64,000 bases of DNA, taken from NCBI GenBank assembly GCA_947589095.1, contig CANQBX010000015.1, forward strand, positions 1 through 64,000, written 5' to 3'. This stretch comes from an uncultured Lachnospiraceae bacterium (GTDB lineage: Bacteria; Bacillota; Clostridia; Lachnospirales; Lachnospiraceae). The position numbers and the translations under genes were made by a program. Positions 48,570-58,079 of this stretch are shown here, piece after piece (position 1 is the stretch's first letter; every line of letters starts with the position of its first letter). The notes below the pieces were generated by a model, which was not told the origin of the DNA, did no database searches, and saw only the letters and a program-made list of their open reading frames with translations.

Positions 48570-50231
48570 ATGACATTAAAAGAGCAGATCGGACAGCGGC
48601 TGATGACCGGTTTCCACGGCACGGAACTGACCGACGAATATCGAAAAGTAGTGCGGGAGTATAAGATCGCCAATGTGATCCTGTTCCGGGAAAATATCGA
48701 GAGCTGCGCGCAGCTTAGGCGCATCTGCGGAGAGATCCAGCGGCTGGTGCGGGAGGAGACAGGCCACGGCGCGCTGATCGCAATCGATCAGGAGGGAGGC
48801 GTTGTCAGCCGCCTGCCCGCCGACGGCGTCAATGTGCCCGGCGCCATGGCCATCGCGGCCACAGGCGACCCGGCAAACGCGTACCGGGCAGGTCTTCTGA
48901 CCGGACGGCAGCTGCGGGCGCTGGGCGTGAACTTCGATTTCGCGCCGGTGGCCGATGTGAATACCAGCGCGGCCAATCCGGTGATCGGAGCCAGAAGCTA
49001 TGGGGACGATCCGGCCGAGGCCGGGCGCTATGCCTGTGAAATGGCCCGGGGACTGGCGGACGGCGGCGTGCTCAGTTCGGCCAAGCATTTCCCGGGACAC
49101 GGGGATACGGACGTGGACTCCCATCTGGCGCTTCCGAAGGTGGACAAATCGCGGGAGGAGCTGGAGAAGGCAGAGCTGGTGCCGTTTCGGATGGCAGTCG
49201 CGGCGGGAATACCGGCGATCATGACGACCCATATCCTGTTCCCGCAGATCGAGCCGGAATATCTGCCGGCCACCATGTCGCGCCGGATCCTGACCGGGCT
49301 TTTGCGGGAGGAAATGGGCTTTGACGGCCTGATCGTCAGCGACTGCATGGAAATGCTGGCGATTAAGAATCATTTCGGAACCGTGAACGGAACCATCGCC
49401 GCCATGGGCGCAGGCGTGGATGTGGTGCTGATCTCCCATGATACGCTGCTGGGAGGCGAGGCGGCCGAGGCCGCGGCACTGGCTGTGGCGGAAGGAGAAC
49501 TGGACGCGGCGGAGATGGAACGCAGCGCGGCGCGGATCATGGAATATAAGAAGAAATGGGTGGATGGACAGCAGGCGTCTGCCGCCGGTAAGAAGGCGCA
49601 GGGAGACCAGGCGCCGGTTACCGGAGAGAAACAGCAGGCTGGTCAGAAAATGTCAGGGTCCGGCGAAGAAGCAGCGCAGGTCAGAGAACCGGTGGAATTC
49701 GACTTCGCCGCCGCCCGCGCGGAAAGTCTGGCGATGCTTCAGAAGACCATTACGGAGGTACACCGTCCTGTGGGCGGAACCATTGATTACGGTAAGGCAC
49801 CGCTCTGCATCGGCTGCCGCTCCTACCGGTCCTCCCTGGTGGGTAATGCGGACGGCGACCGAAGCAATCTTTTCGGCGCGCTGATGGCGGAGCTGCTGGG
49901 CGGAGAAGCCGCGGACATGACAGTGGATCCGGATGACGAACGGATCGCCGAGCTTGCGAAGCAGGCGAAAGGGTATACGGCGGCGGTCGTTGGTCTCTGC
50001 GAGGGTCATCGTCATCCGGGGCAGCAGAAGCTGGTCCATACGCTGGCGGAGGCCGGCGTGCCTACGATCGCGGTGTCGCTTCGCGCGCCGTACGACCTGG
50101 CCGGACTGCCGGATGCGGTATGGTCCTTAGCGGCTTTTGAGTACAGCGAGGACAGCATCCGGGCCGCGGCAAAATGCATAAAAAAGGAAGCCGCCGCATC
50201 CGGACGGCTTCCGGTAAAGCTTACGCGGTAG
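48570..50231 (+). CDS. nagZ: beta-N-acetylhexosaminidase (GH3, NagZ-type)
   Basis: ALIAIDQEGGVVSRL...VNFDFAPVADVN...SSAKHFPGHGDTDVDSHLALPKV...FDGLIVSDCMEMLAI. Confidence 0.93.
   Translation: MTLKEQIGQRLMTGFHGTELTDEYRKVVREYKIANVILFRENIESCAQLRRICGEIQRLVREETGHGALIAIDQEGGVVSRLPADGVNVPGAMAIAATGDPANAYRAGLLTGRQLRALGVNFDFAPVADVNTSAANPVIGARSYGDDPAEAGRYACEMARGLADGGVLSSAKHFPGHGDTDVDSHLALPKVDKSREELEKAELVPFRMAVAAGIPAIMTTHILFPQIEPEYLPATMSRRILTGLLREEMGFDGLIVSDCMEMLAIKNHFGTVNGTIAAMGAGVDVVLISHDTLLGGEAAEAAALAVAEGELDAAEMERSAARIMEYKKKWVDGQQASAAGKKAQGDQAPVTGEKQQAGQKMSGSGEEAAQVREPVEFDFAAARAESLAMLQKTITEVHRPVGGTIDYGKAPLCIGCRSYRSSLVGNADGDRSNLFGALMAELLGGEAADMTVDPDDERIAELAKQAKGYTAAVVGLCEGHRHPGQQKLVHTLAEAGVPTIAVSLRAPYDLAGLPDAVWSLAAFEYSEDSIRAAAKCIKKEAAASGRLPVKLTR
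50180..50212 (-). terminator. intrinsic terminator for the minus-strand GNAT gene, inside the nagZ 3' coding region
   Basis: Minus strand: GGAAGCCG-TCCGGATGCGG-CGGCTTCC-TTTTTT. Confidence 0.75.
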
Positions 50232-50856
50232 GCGTCTCTTCGCGCTTCTCATCGGCGCTGTTCAGATCTGCCAGCGGGATCTGGGATACATGCTCCAGCA
50301 TAAGGACGCGCAGATCCTCCATGGAAAGGACCGCCTGCGGTTTCCTGCGGTGCCGTCCGATCGTCTTCTGCATCCAGATAATGCTGCGCCATCGGTTCTT
50401 CTTATAGCCGCATTTTCGGAAGCGGGCGGTCTTCCTGTAATGGAAGGTCCGGTGGAAGCGGATGCTCCGCGGGTTCGGGGAGGTAATGCAGGCATAGAGC
50501 GATACCACATTCTGCGCCTTGAGCCATTTCTCGAGAGCGGTATAAAGAACCGTTCCTACGCCGCAGCCCAGCCATTCCCTGTCCACATAGACGGAGGTTT
50601 CAACGGACCAGGCGTAGGCGGCCCGGTCTTTAAACGGCGCGGCATAGGCGTAGCCGATAATGCCGTGCTCCGTATCCGCCACCAGATAAGGGTGGTAGCG
50701 CAGGACATTTGCTATTCTCTCCCGGAATTCCTCCACGGTCGGTACTTCGCATTCAAAAGTAATGACCGTATCTTCCACATAAGGTTTATAGATCCGGAGC
50801 AGTGCCTCCGCGTCATCCGGCGTCGCCAGGCGGATCGTCAGGTCGAGTTTATTCAT
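50221..50856 (-). CDS. GNAT family N-acetyltransferase
   Basis: TIRLATPDDAEALLRIYKPYVEDTVITFECEVPTVEEFRERI...VYVDREWLGCGVGTVLYTALEKWL. Confidence 0.9.
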   Translation of the reverse strand: MNKLDLTIRLATPDDAEALLRIYKPYVEDTVITFECEVPTVEEFRERIANVLRYHPYLVADTEHGIIGYAYAAPFKDRAAYAWSVETSVYVDREWLGCGVGTVLYTALEKWLKAQNVVSLYACITSPNPRSIRFHRTFHYRKTARFRKCGYKKNRWRSIIWMQKTIGRHRRKPQAVLSMEDLRVLMLEHVSQIPLADLNSADEKREETPTA

Positions 50857-50890
50857 ACTGTGCCTCCTATGAGTCAGGAATATGCCGCTG

Positions 50891-52372
50891 TCAGTGATAG
50901 ATCTTCTTATGCTCGAAGATCGGTTCCGAGGTCAGATCCACTCCAAGCTTCTGGAAGGAGCGGATATCCACCCGCGAAAGGATGACCGAGGTATGGGCCT
51001 GACAGCCCGAAAGCTTTGACAGCTGATCCAGTGCCTTCTGGGCGTTTCGGTCGGTGGCGGCGCACATGGAGAGGGCGATCAGGACTTCATCCGTGTGAAG
51101 ACGCGGGTTCCTGCTTCCGAGATAGTTTGTCTTCAGCTTCTGGATCGGTTCGATGGCCGACGGGGCGATCAGATGGACCTCATCCGGAATATCCCCCAGG
51201 GTCTTCACCGCGTTGAGAAGCAGAGCGGCCGAAGCGCCCAGCAGGTCGCTGGTCCTTCCGGTTACGATCCGCCCGTCGGGAAGCTCCATGGCGGCCGCGG
51301 GACCGCCGGATACCTGAGCCTTCACCTTGGCGGCGCTTACCACCTTCCGGTAATCCGGCGTAATGCGCGCCTGCTTCATCAGCAGTTCGATCTTAAAGAC
51401 CTCGTCTTCGGATTTATCGCCGCGGGCCATATTCTCCAGTGCGTGGTAATAACGCCGGATGATCTCCTGCAGCGAAGCTTCCCGGCAGACGCCGTCGTCC
51501 ACGATGCAGCTGCCGGCCATATTTACTCCCATATCCGTAGGGGACTTATATGGGCTTTCGCCGTAGATGCCCTCGAAAATGGCGTTCAGGACCGGAAAAA
51601 TCTCCACGTCCCGGTTATAGTTCACGGTCGTCTTGCCGTAGGCTTCCAGATGGAAGGGATCGATCATGTTAACATCGTTCAGATCGGCAGTGGCCGCCTC
51701 GTAGGCCAGATTGACCGGGTGCTTAAGAGGCAGGTTCCAGATCGGAAATGTCTCGAATTTGGCATAACCGGCCTTGATGCTGCGCTGGTTCTCATGGTAC
51801 AGCTGGGATAGGCAGGTAGCCATCTTGCCGCTGCCGGGTCCGGGAGCCGTGACGATGACTAACGGCCGGCTGGTACGGATGTAGTCATTCTTGCCGAAGC
51901 CTTCGGGACTTACGATGTGCGATACGTTATTCGGATAGCCCTCGATGCGGTAATGGCGGTAGACGGTGATGCCCATGTGCTCCAGCTTGCTCTTAAATGT
52001 GTCCGCGGCCGGCTGACCCGTATACTGGGTAATGACGACGCTGCCTACATAGAGCCCCCTGTCCCTGAAGGCCTGGATCAGGCGCAGCACATCTACATCG
52101 TAGGTAATGCCCAGATCGTAGCGGATCTTGTTCTTTTCAATGTCGGCGGCGTTAATGGCGATGACGATCTCCGCCTGGTCCGCAAGCTGCAGGAGCATCT
52201 GAAGCTTGCTGTCAGGCTTAAAGCCCGGCAGAACGCGGGACGCGTGGTAGTCGTCGAACAGCTTGCCGCCGAATTCCAGATAGAGCTTATCCCCGAACTG
52301 GGCGATGCGCTCCCGGATGCGGCTGGACTGGGTCAGCTGGTATTTCTCGTTGTCGAAACCGATGTGTGCCAT
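50891..52372 (-). CDS. DUF1846 domain-containing protein
   Basis: IGFDNEKYQLTQSSRIRERIAQFGDKLYLEFGGKLFDDYHASRVLPGFKPDSKLQML; start moved to MAHIGF. Confidence 0.92.
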   Translation of the reverse strand: MAHIGFDNEKYQLTQSSRIRERIAQFGDKLYLEFGGKLFDDYHASRVLPGFKPDSKLQMLLQLADQAEIVIAINAADIEKNKIRYDLGITYDVDVLRLIQAFRDRGLYVGSVVITQYTGQPAADTFKSKLEHMGITVYRHYRIEGYPNNVSHIVSPEGFGKNDYIRTSRPLVIVTAPGPGSGKMATCLSQLYHENQRSIKAGYAKFETFPIWNLPLKHPVNLAYEAATADLNDVNMIDPFHLEAYGKTTVNYNRDVEIFPVLNAIFEGIYGESPYKSPTDMGVNMAGSCIVDDGVCREASLQEIIRRYYHALENMARGDKSEDEVFKIELLMKQARITPDYRKVVSAAKVKAQVSGGPAAAMELPDGRIVTGRTSDLLGASAALLLNAVKTLGDIPDEVHLIAPSAIEPIQKLKTNYLGSRNPRLHTDEVLIALSMCAATDRNAQKALDQLSKLSGCQAHTSVILSRVDIRSFQKLGVDLTSEPIFEHKKIYH

Positions 52373-52618
52373 GGAGAACCTCCTGAGTATCTGGATCCGC
52401 CGCTCCGGATCGGACGCTGCTTTCGCAAAGCCCGGAGAAGACGGTATTATCTCTGACTTTAAGTGTATCATAAGCTGCAGAAAATTGCATCCGATTTTGA
52501 TGAAAAATATCGAAATATGGAAATTAAGATAATGAATGACAAGAGACCGGATATTATGTATAATAGACGGCAGGAATGCTTGTGATCATTTCTATGGATA
52601 TCGTGCAGGTTGAGAATT

Positions 52619-54049
52619 ATGGGAAGAACGGATATTTCGGAACGGAACGGAAGCGGCCGCGCGTATGCGGCCGGACGGGGAGCGGGCGGCCGGAGCGCTG
52701 CGGCGCGCGGGAAAGGACGCCGTCGCCGGTTCCCGTGCGTCGTCCGGCTGTGTCTGGCCGGCGTATGGATCATCGGGCTTCTGGCCGGATGCGCGGGAAC
52801 CGGGGGAAATGCGCCCGCCGGAAATGTTGCGGCTGTGCCGCCTGAGACGGAGGCGCCTTCGGAACCGGAGTCCTCCCCGAAGGACCCGGAGGGATCGGAG
52901 CCTGTGAAGGAGCCGGTTCATCATGGCGTGCTGATCGGCGGGAACAGGGAGCTTCTGACCGATGAGCAGATGGAAGCCATTTTTAATTATATGGACCGGT
53001 ATTACGAGACGCTGGCGTCCCTTGAGATGAAGGAGCTGTCGGATCTGTTCGCTTCTTCCGTTGCGGGACAGATTGCGTTTCATGAGAACGCGTGGGAGTA
53101 CATGATCGGGATGCGCAGGATGCAGGAGGCCGATCTGCGGCTGGATGAATATCTGTACCGGATGTGGATCCTGGGGGTAGAGGAACAGGAGGACGGCAGC
53201 GTCGATGTGGATATGGCCGAGCAGAGCCTGCAGCGGTTTGCCATGATGCCGGAGGTAACTTCGGTTTATCCCGGTTACTGGCATGATTTCCAGCTGGTGC
53301 GTGAGAACGGGAGATGGGTGCTGTCCGGGCATATGCAGTGGGAGGGCACCTTCTGGAATATGATGAAGGGGTATCAGGACGAGGACACGGAGCTGCTGTC
53401 CGATCCGGAGCGGATCTTCGGGGACAGAAAGAGGCTGCTTCTGAGCCAGGTGGAGGATGATCTGGAAAAGCGCAGGCAGCAGGCCGCGGAGGGCGGGGAA
53501 CCGTCCCAGACCACGGAGCCGGAGCCGGCCCCGCTGCATGAATACGACCGGGAGGCCGCCGTCGCTTACGCACGCGCCCATGTGGACGAACGCAGCGGCG
53601 AATGGCATGACTACAGCGGAGAAGGCGGAAACTGCCAGAATTTTGTTTCCCAGTGCCTGCTGGCAGGCGGTATTCCCATGGATACAGACGGTCCCGAGAG
53701 ATGGAAATGGTACGGAGAAGCGCTGTCGGATACGTCCGAAGAAGCCGGCTGCACTTTGTCCTGGATCAATGTGGATTATTTTTACGCTTATGCCCGCGAT
53801 AACCGCGGCAGCGGTCTTGCGGCGCAGACGGACGCGGCTTTTGACAGCGGGCAGCCAGGAGATCTGATCATGATGGGGACGCCGGAGGACTGGAACCACA
53901 TGGTCATCATTTCCGAGGTAGTAAAGGATGAAAACGGCAGGACCATCGATTACATGATCTGCTCCAATACGACGGATGTGCAGGATTTCCCGGCCAGCGC
54001 CTACCCGTCGCCGTGCCGCTCGCTGATACGGATACTGGGCTGGAACTGA
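52619..54049 (+). CDS. putative lipoprotein with C-terminal amidase_6-like (CHAP/NlpC-type) domain
   Basis: Lipobox-like LLAGCAG; AVAYARAHVDERSGEWHDYSGEGGNCQNFVSQCLLAGGIPMD...GDLIMMGTPEDWNHMVIISEV. Confidence 0.75.
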   Translation: MGRTDISERNGSGRAYAAGRGAGGRSAAARGKGRRRRFPCVVRLCLAGVWIIGLLAGCAGTGGNAPAGNVAAVPPETEAPSEPESSPKDPEGSEPVKEPVHHGVLIGGNRELLTDEQMEAIFNYMDRYYETLASLEMKELSDLFASSVAGQIAFHENAWEYMIGMRRMQEADLRLDEYLYRMWILGVEEQEDGSVDVDMAEQSLQRFAMMPEVTSVYPGYWHDFQLVRENGRWVLSGHMQWEGTFWNMMKGYQDEDTELLSDPERIFGDRKRLLLSQVEDDLEKRRQQAAEGGEPSQTTEPEPAPLHEYDREAAVAYARAHVDERSGEWHDYSGEGGNCQNFVSQCLLAGGIPMDTDGPERWKWYGEALSDTSEEAGCTLSWINVDYFYAYARDNRGSGLAAQTDAAFDSGQPGDLIMMGTPEDWNHMVIISEVVKDENGRTIDYMICSNTTDVQDFPASAYPSPCRSLIRILGWN

Positions 54050-54080
54050 GACCGCAGGCAGAAGAACAGGAGGAATATAT

Positions 54081-54884
54081 ATGCTGTCACCGGCAAAGAT
54101 CGCGGAAACGTATGCAGATATAGGGACCGGCAAGGCGAGGACGCCGCTCCCGAAACTTTTGGCTCTGGCCGTCCTGGCCGGCGCCTTTATCGCCTTCGCG
54201 GGCGCTTCCACCGTGGCCGCTTCAGCCACTGTGGCGGATCCGTCCACGGCGAAGGTCGTCACGGCGCTTTTATTCCCGGCGGGGCTTGTGATGGTAGTGC
54301 TGGCCGGAAGCGAGCTGTTCACCGGCGACTGCCTGATGGTCATATCCGCGGCCGCGGGGCGGATCACGCCTGCCGAGCTTCTGCGGACCTGGCTGATCGT
54401 CTATCTGGGGAACCTCCTGGGCAGCATAGCGGTGGCCGCCCTGGTGGTGTACGGCCACACGCCGGACCTGTTCGGCGGCATTATGGCCCAGAGCCTGGTA
54501 AATACAGCCGCGGCCAAGGTCTCCTTAAGCTTCACCGACGGCCTTCTGCGGGGGATCCTCTGCAATGTGCTGGTCTGCGCGGCCGTCTGGATCGCCGCCG
54601 GCGGCTCCACGGCTACGGAGAAGATCTTCGGCCTCTATCCGCCGGTCTTCCTCTTTGTGCTGGCCGGATACGAGCACTGCGTCGCCAATATGTTCTATGT
54701 GCCGGCCGGGATATTTACCGCGGCGGAGTACGGAATCGCGGCGGAAGGACTGGGCTGGGGAAGCTTCTTTGTGAAGAATCTTCTGCCGGTCACGCTGGGC
54801 AATATCATCGGCGGCGCAGGGATCGTCGGACTGGGATACTATTTTATCTACCTTCACGGGCGTATTGACAAGGCCGGAAAATGA
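54081..54884 (+). CDS. formate/nitrite transporter (FNT) family channel
   Basis: LAGSELFTGDCLMVISAAAGRI...LVYLGN-type repeats; VNTAAAKVSLSFTDGLLRGILCNVLVCAAVW; KNLLPVTLGNIIGGA. Confidence 0.92.
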   Translation: MLSPAKIAETYADIGTGKARTPLPKLLALAVLAGAFIAFAGASTVAASATVADPSTAKVVTALLFPAGLVMVVLAGSELFTGDCLMVISAAAGRITPAELLRTWLIVYLGNLLGSIAVAALVVYGHTPDLFGGIMAQSLVNTAAAKVSLSFTDGLLRGILCNVLVCAAVWIAAGGSTATEKIFGLYPPVFLFVLAGYEHCVANMFYVPAGIFTAAEYGIAAEGLGWGSFFVKNLLPVTLGNIIGGAGIVGLGYYFIYLHGRIDKAGK

Positions 54885-54928
54885 ACGTATGATAATAGAA
54901 AATCTTTTGAAATGAGAGGTACATAAGC

Positions 54929-56152
54929 ATGAGTAAGCAAGCGAAGAAGGGCAGGAGCAGCCTGAATATCACGCTGGCTATCTTCGTCGGCCTGATCCTT
55001 GGCATCCTGTTCGGCCTGTTCATGCCGGCGGCGATGGAGGGCGTGCTGCCGTTTATCGATCTGGTCAGTGCGCTCTATATGCACGCGCTGCAGATGATGA
55101 TCTATCCGCTGGTGTTCTGCTCGCTGATCGTGGGCATCAAGGGCATCGGCAGCGTATCGGCTACCGGCCGGGTGGGGCTGCAGTCGGTGCTTTACTACTG
55201 CGGAACGACCCTGTTCGCCAGTCTTCTGGGACTCTTTCTGCCGCGGGTGCTGGGCGTGGGAAAGGGCGTCAGCGTGGTCATGGCGGAGGCCGAGGTGGAG
55301 GCGACGAAGTTCACCAGCCTTCTGGATACGGTGAAGAACCTGATCCCGGCGAATCCCATCGCCAGCTTTGCCGAGGGCAATATGCTGCAGGTGCTGGCAT
55401 TCGCCATCATCGTGGGCATTACCTGCCTGACCCTGGGCCAGAAGGCGGAGCCCTTCGTGAAGGTCTGCGAGGCGGTCAATGAGATCTCGGTGAAGATCGT
55501 GTCGGCGGTCATGTACTGCACGCCGGTGGGCGTGTTCTGCTCCATCACGAGCGTCGTCCACGCCAACGGGACGGAGACGATCGTGGCGCTGGCGGGGACG
55601 TTAGTCATGCTGTATGTGACCATGTTCCTGTATGTGATCGTGGTCTACGGCGGTCTTGTGAAATTCGTCGGCAAGGTCGGATTCTTTGAATTCTTCTCGA
55701 AGGTTATGCCGGCGGCGCTGAACGCGTTCGGCACGTGCTCCAGCTCGGCGACGCTGCCGATCTCGAAGCGGTGCGCGGACGAGCTGGGGATCCCCAATGA
55801 GATCTCGTCGCTGTCGCTGCCTTTGGGCGCGACGATCAATATGGACGCGGTGTCGATCCTGATGTCGTTCATGATCGTGTTCTTCGCCAATTCCTGCGGC
55901 GTGCATGTGAGCCTTGGCATGATGATCATCGTAATGCTGAGCAATACGCTGCTGTCCATCGGAACGCCGGGAGTTCCGGGCGGAGCGATCGCCAGCTTCG
56001 CGGCGCTTGCGACGATCGCCGGGCTTCCGTCGGGGATCATGACCGTGTATATCAGCGTGAATACGCTGTGCGATATGGGGGCGACCTGCGCGAACGTGCT
56101 GGGCGACCTGGCCTGCTCGGCGGCGATGAAGGAGACCTGCCGGATCAAGTGA
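54929..56152 (+). CDS. dicarboxylate/amino acid:cation symporter (DAACS)
   Basis: FGTCSSSATLPISKRCADELG...LPLGATINMDAVSILM...GTPGVPGGAIAS. Confidence 0.92.
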   Translation: MSKQAKKGRSSLNITLAIFVGLILGILFGLFMPAAMEGVLPFIDLVSALYMHALQMMIYPLVFCSLIVGIKGIGSVSATGRVGLQSVLYYCGTTLFASLLGLFLPRVLGVGKGVSVVMAEAEVEATKFTSLLDTVKNLIPANPIASFAEGNMLQVLAFAIIVGITCLTLGQKAEPFVKVCEAVNEISVKIVSAVMYCTPVGVFCSITSVVHANGTETIVALAGTLVMLYVTMFLYVIVVYGGLVKFVGKVGFFEFFSKVMPAALNAFGTCSSSATLPISKRCADELGIPNEISSLSLPLGATINMDAVSILMSFMIVFFANSCGVHVSLGMMIIVMLSNTLLSIGTPGVPGGAIASFAALATIAGLPSGIMTVYISVNTLCDMGATCANVLGDLACSAAMKETCRIK

Positions 56153-56184
56153 GACGAAACGGGGGAGAATGATTGAAAATAAGC

Positions 56185-56216
56185 CGCGGCCTGCTCGGGG
56201 AGCAGAGCCGCGTTTT
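56185..56216. terminator. terminator between the convergent symporter and Rrf2 genes
   Basis: GCGGCCTGCTC-GGGG-AGCAGAGCCGC followed by GTTTTC; A-rich left flank. Confidence 0.65.
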
Positions 56217-56218
56217 CA

Positions 56219-56650
56219 TTATATCACGTAATCAAAAGCCTCGGTATCGCGGCGCATCAGGTCCGCGACCGTGATCCCGTCCAGATACTGGGAAATGAGC
56301 TTGTCCAGTCCTTCCCACATCGGAAGCGTCCGGCACTGCGCCATCCGCGGACATGGCTTCGCGCCCGGTTCCAGGCAGGCCACCGGCGCCAGGGAGCCTT
56401 CCGTCAGCCGCAGGATCTCTCCGACCGTATAGTTCTCCGGCGCCCTTGTCAGCCGGTACCCGCCGCCTTTGCCGCGGACGCCGGTCAGCATATTCTGCTG
56501 AACCAGAGTCTTTAGGATTCCTTCCAGGTATTTTTCGGATATTTCCTGCCGCTCGGCCGTTTCTTTGAGCGGTACGTAGCTGTCCTTCTGATTCTCTGCC
56601 AGATCGATCATTACCCGCAGCGCGTAGCGGCCTTTTGTTGATATCAGCAT
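56219..56650 (-). CDS. Rrf2 family transcriptional regulator (CymR-like by context)
   Basis: MLISTKGRYALRVMIDLAENQKDSYVPLKETAERQEISEKYLEGILKTLVQQNMLTGVRGKGGGYRLTRAPENYTVGEILRLTEGSLAPVACLE. Confidence 0.93.
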   Translation of the reverse strand: MLISTKGRYALRVMIDLAENQKDSYVPLKETAERQEISEKYLEGILKTLVQQNMLTGVRGKGGGYRLTRAPENYTVGEILRLTEGSLAPVACLEPGAKPCPRMAQCRTLPMWEGLDKLISQYLDGITVADLMRRDTEAFDYVI

Positions 56651-56730
56651 GCTTGTTCTCCTTGACGGTGTCTTTGAAATTCTGTCCGGTGCCGCAGATC
56701 GGCGCTTCCGTGACCCGGTGTTCGTGCAAT

Positions 56731-56774
56731 ATTACCCATAAACCTATTATAGTACATGGTAAATGGGTAATCAA
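56731..56774 (-). promoter_or_regulatory. rrf2 promoter flanked by a perfect 9-bp inverted repeat
   Basis: Minus strand TTGATT-N17-TATAAT; ATTACCCAT-N23-ATGGGTAAT at 56731-56739 and 56763-56771. Confidence 0.65.
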
Positions 56775-56806
56775 TAGACAAATCGAAAATATTTTCCGAA
56801 ATCCTA

Positions 56807-56835
56807 TTGACAAAGCAAATTGGCGAGCGTATAAT
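56807..56835 (+). promoter_or_regulatory. consensus sigma-A promoter of cysK
   Basis: TTGACA-N17-TATAAT. Confidence 0.88.
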
Positions 56836-56898
56836 CCCCATAAACATATCAGTTAAGTAGGTAATTACTTTAACAAATCATTCAATGGAGGGAATCAT

Positions 56899-57828
56899 AT
56901 GAGTCGTATCTACACATCGGCCGATCAGCTGATCGGCGGCACACCGCTTCTGGAGCTTACGCATATCGAGAAGGAGGAAGGCTTAAAGGCCCGGGTACTG
57001 GCGAAGCTGGAGTATTTTAATCCGGCCGGTTCCGTCAAGGACAGAGTGGCCATGGCCATGATCGACGACGCGGAGGAGAGGGGCGTCTTAAAGCCCGGCT
57101 CCGTCATTATAGAGCCCACGTCCGGCAATACGGGGATCGGCCTGGCCGCCGTAGCGGCGGCCAGGGGATACCGCATCATCATCGTCATGCCGGAGACCAT
57201 GAGCGTGGAGCGCAGGCAGTTAATGAAGGCCTACGGCGCGGAGCTGGTCCTAAGCGAAGGGGCCAAGGGCATGCCAGGGGCCATCGCGAAGGCGGATGAG
57301 CTGGCGAAGGAGATTCCGGACAGTTTCATCGCGGGGCAGTTCGTGAATCCGGCCAATCCGAAGATCCATCGGGAGACCACGGGGCCGGAGGTCTGGAACG
57401 ACACGGACGGCCAGGTGGACATTTTCGTGGCGGGCGTCGGCACCGGCGGCACGATCACCGGCGTAGGCGAGTACCTGAAGGCGCAGAAGCCGGAAGTGAA
57501 GGTAGTAGCCGTAGAACCGGCCGCGTCCCCGGTCCTTTCCAAGGGCGTCAGCGGACCGCATAAGATCCAGGGCATCGGCGCCGGCTTTGTGCCGGAGGTG
57601 CTGAATACCGGGATCTACGACGAGATCATTCCGGTGGCCAATGAGGACGCCTTCGCCGTGGGACGGCTGATCGGCAGGAAGGAAGGCGTGCTGGTGGGCA
57701 TCTCCTCCGGCGCGGCGGCCTGGGCGGCGATCGAGCTGGCGAAGCGGCCGGAGAACGAAGGCAAGACCATCGTGGTGCTTCTGCCGGATACGGGCGACCG
57801 GTATCTGTCGACGCCGCTGTTCGAGTAA
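56899..57828 (+). CDS. cysK: cysteine synthase A
   Basis: [48 protein letters not shown]...[20 protein letters not shown]...[14 protein letters not shown]. Confidence 0.96.
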   Translation: MSRIYTSADQLIGGTPLLELTHIEKEEGLKARVLAKLEYFNPAGSVKDRVAMAMIDDAEERGVLKPGSVIIEPTSGNTGIGLAAVAAARGYRIIIVMPETMSVERRQLMKAYGAELVLSEGAKGMPGAIAKADELAKEIPDSFIAGQFVNPANPKIHRETTGPEVWNDTDGQVDIFVAGVGTGGTITGVGEYLKAQKPEVKVVAVEPAASPVLSKGVSGPHKIQGIGAGFVPEVLNTGIYDEIIPVANEDAFAVGRLIGRKEGVLVGISSGAAAWAAIELAKRPENEGKTIVVLLPDTGDRYLSTPLFE

Positions 57829-58079
57829 TGCGGAATTAGACAACGCTTTTTAAGCATAGTGTTCGTTTAAAAATGCAAAGACGCTGCTTCGAAAGGTATT
57901 CTGTCCCTGTGATGCACGGATTGCTTCGCGCTTTGCGCTCCCGCAATTCTAAGCTGACATCATGCGAAACAAGAAACATGGAATCACGAGAAGCGCGTAA
58001 ACCTGAGAACACGAAGATGTGAAGTCACAGAAAGAGAGCGCATCGTAAAGAAAACATAGAAAGAAAAGAGGATCCGCAA

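Noticed and set aside
57829-58079. SAM riboswitch or T-box upstream of metY
   Set aside because: The 250-bp leader shows neither SAM-I core motifs nor a T-box sequence or clear terminator-antiterminator pair.
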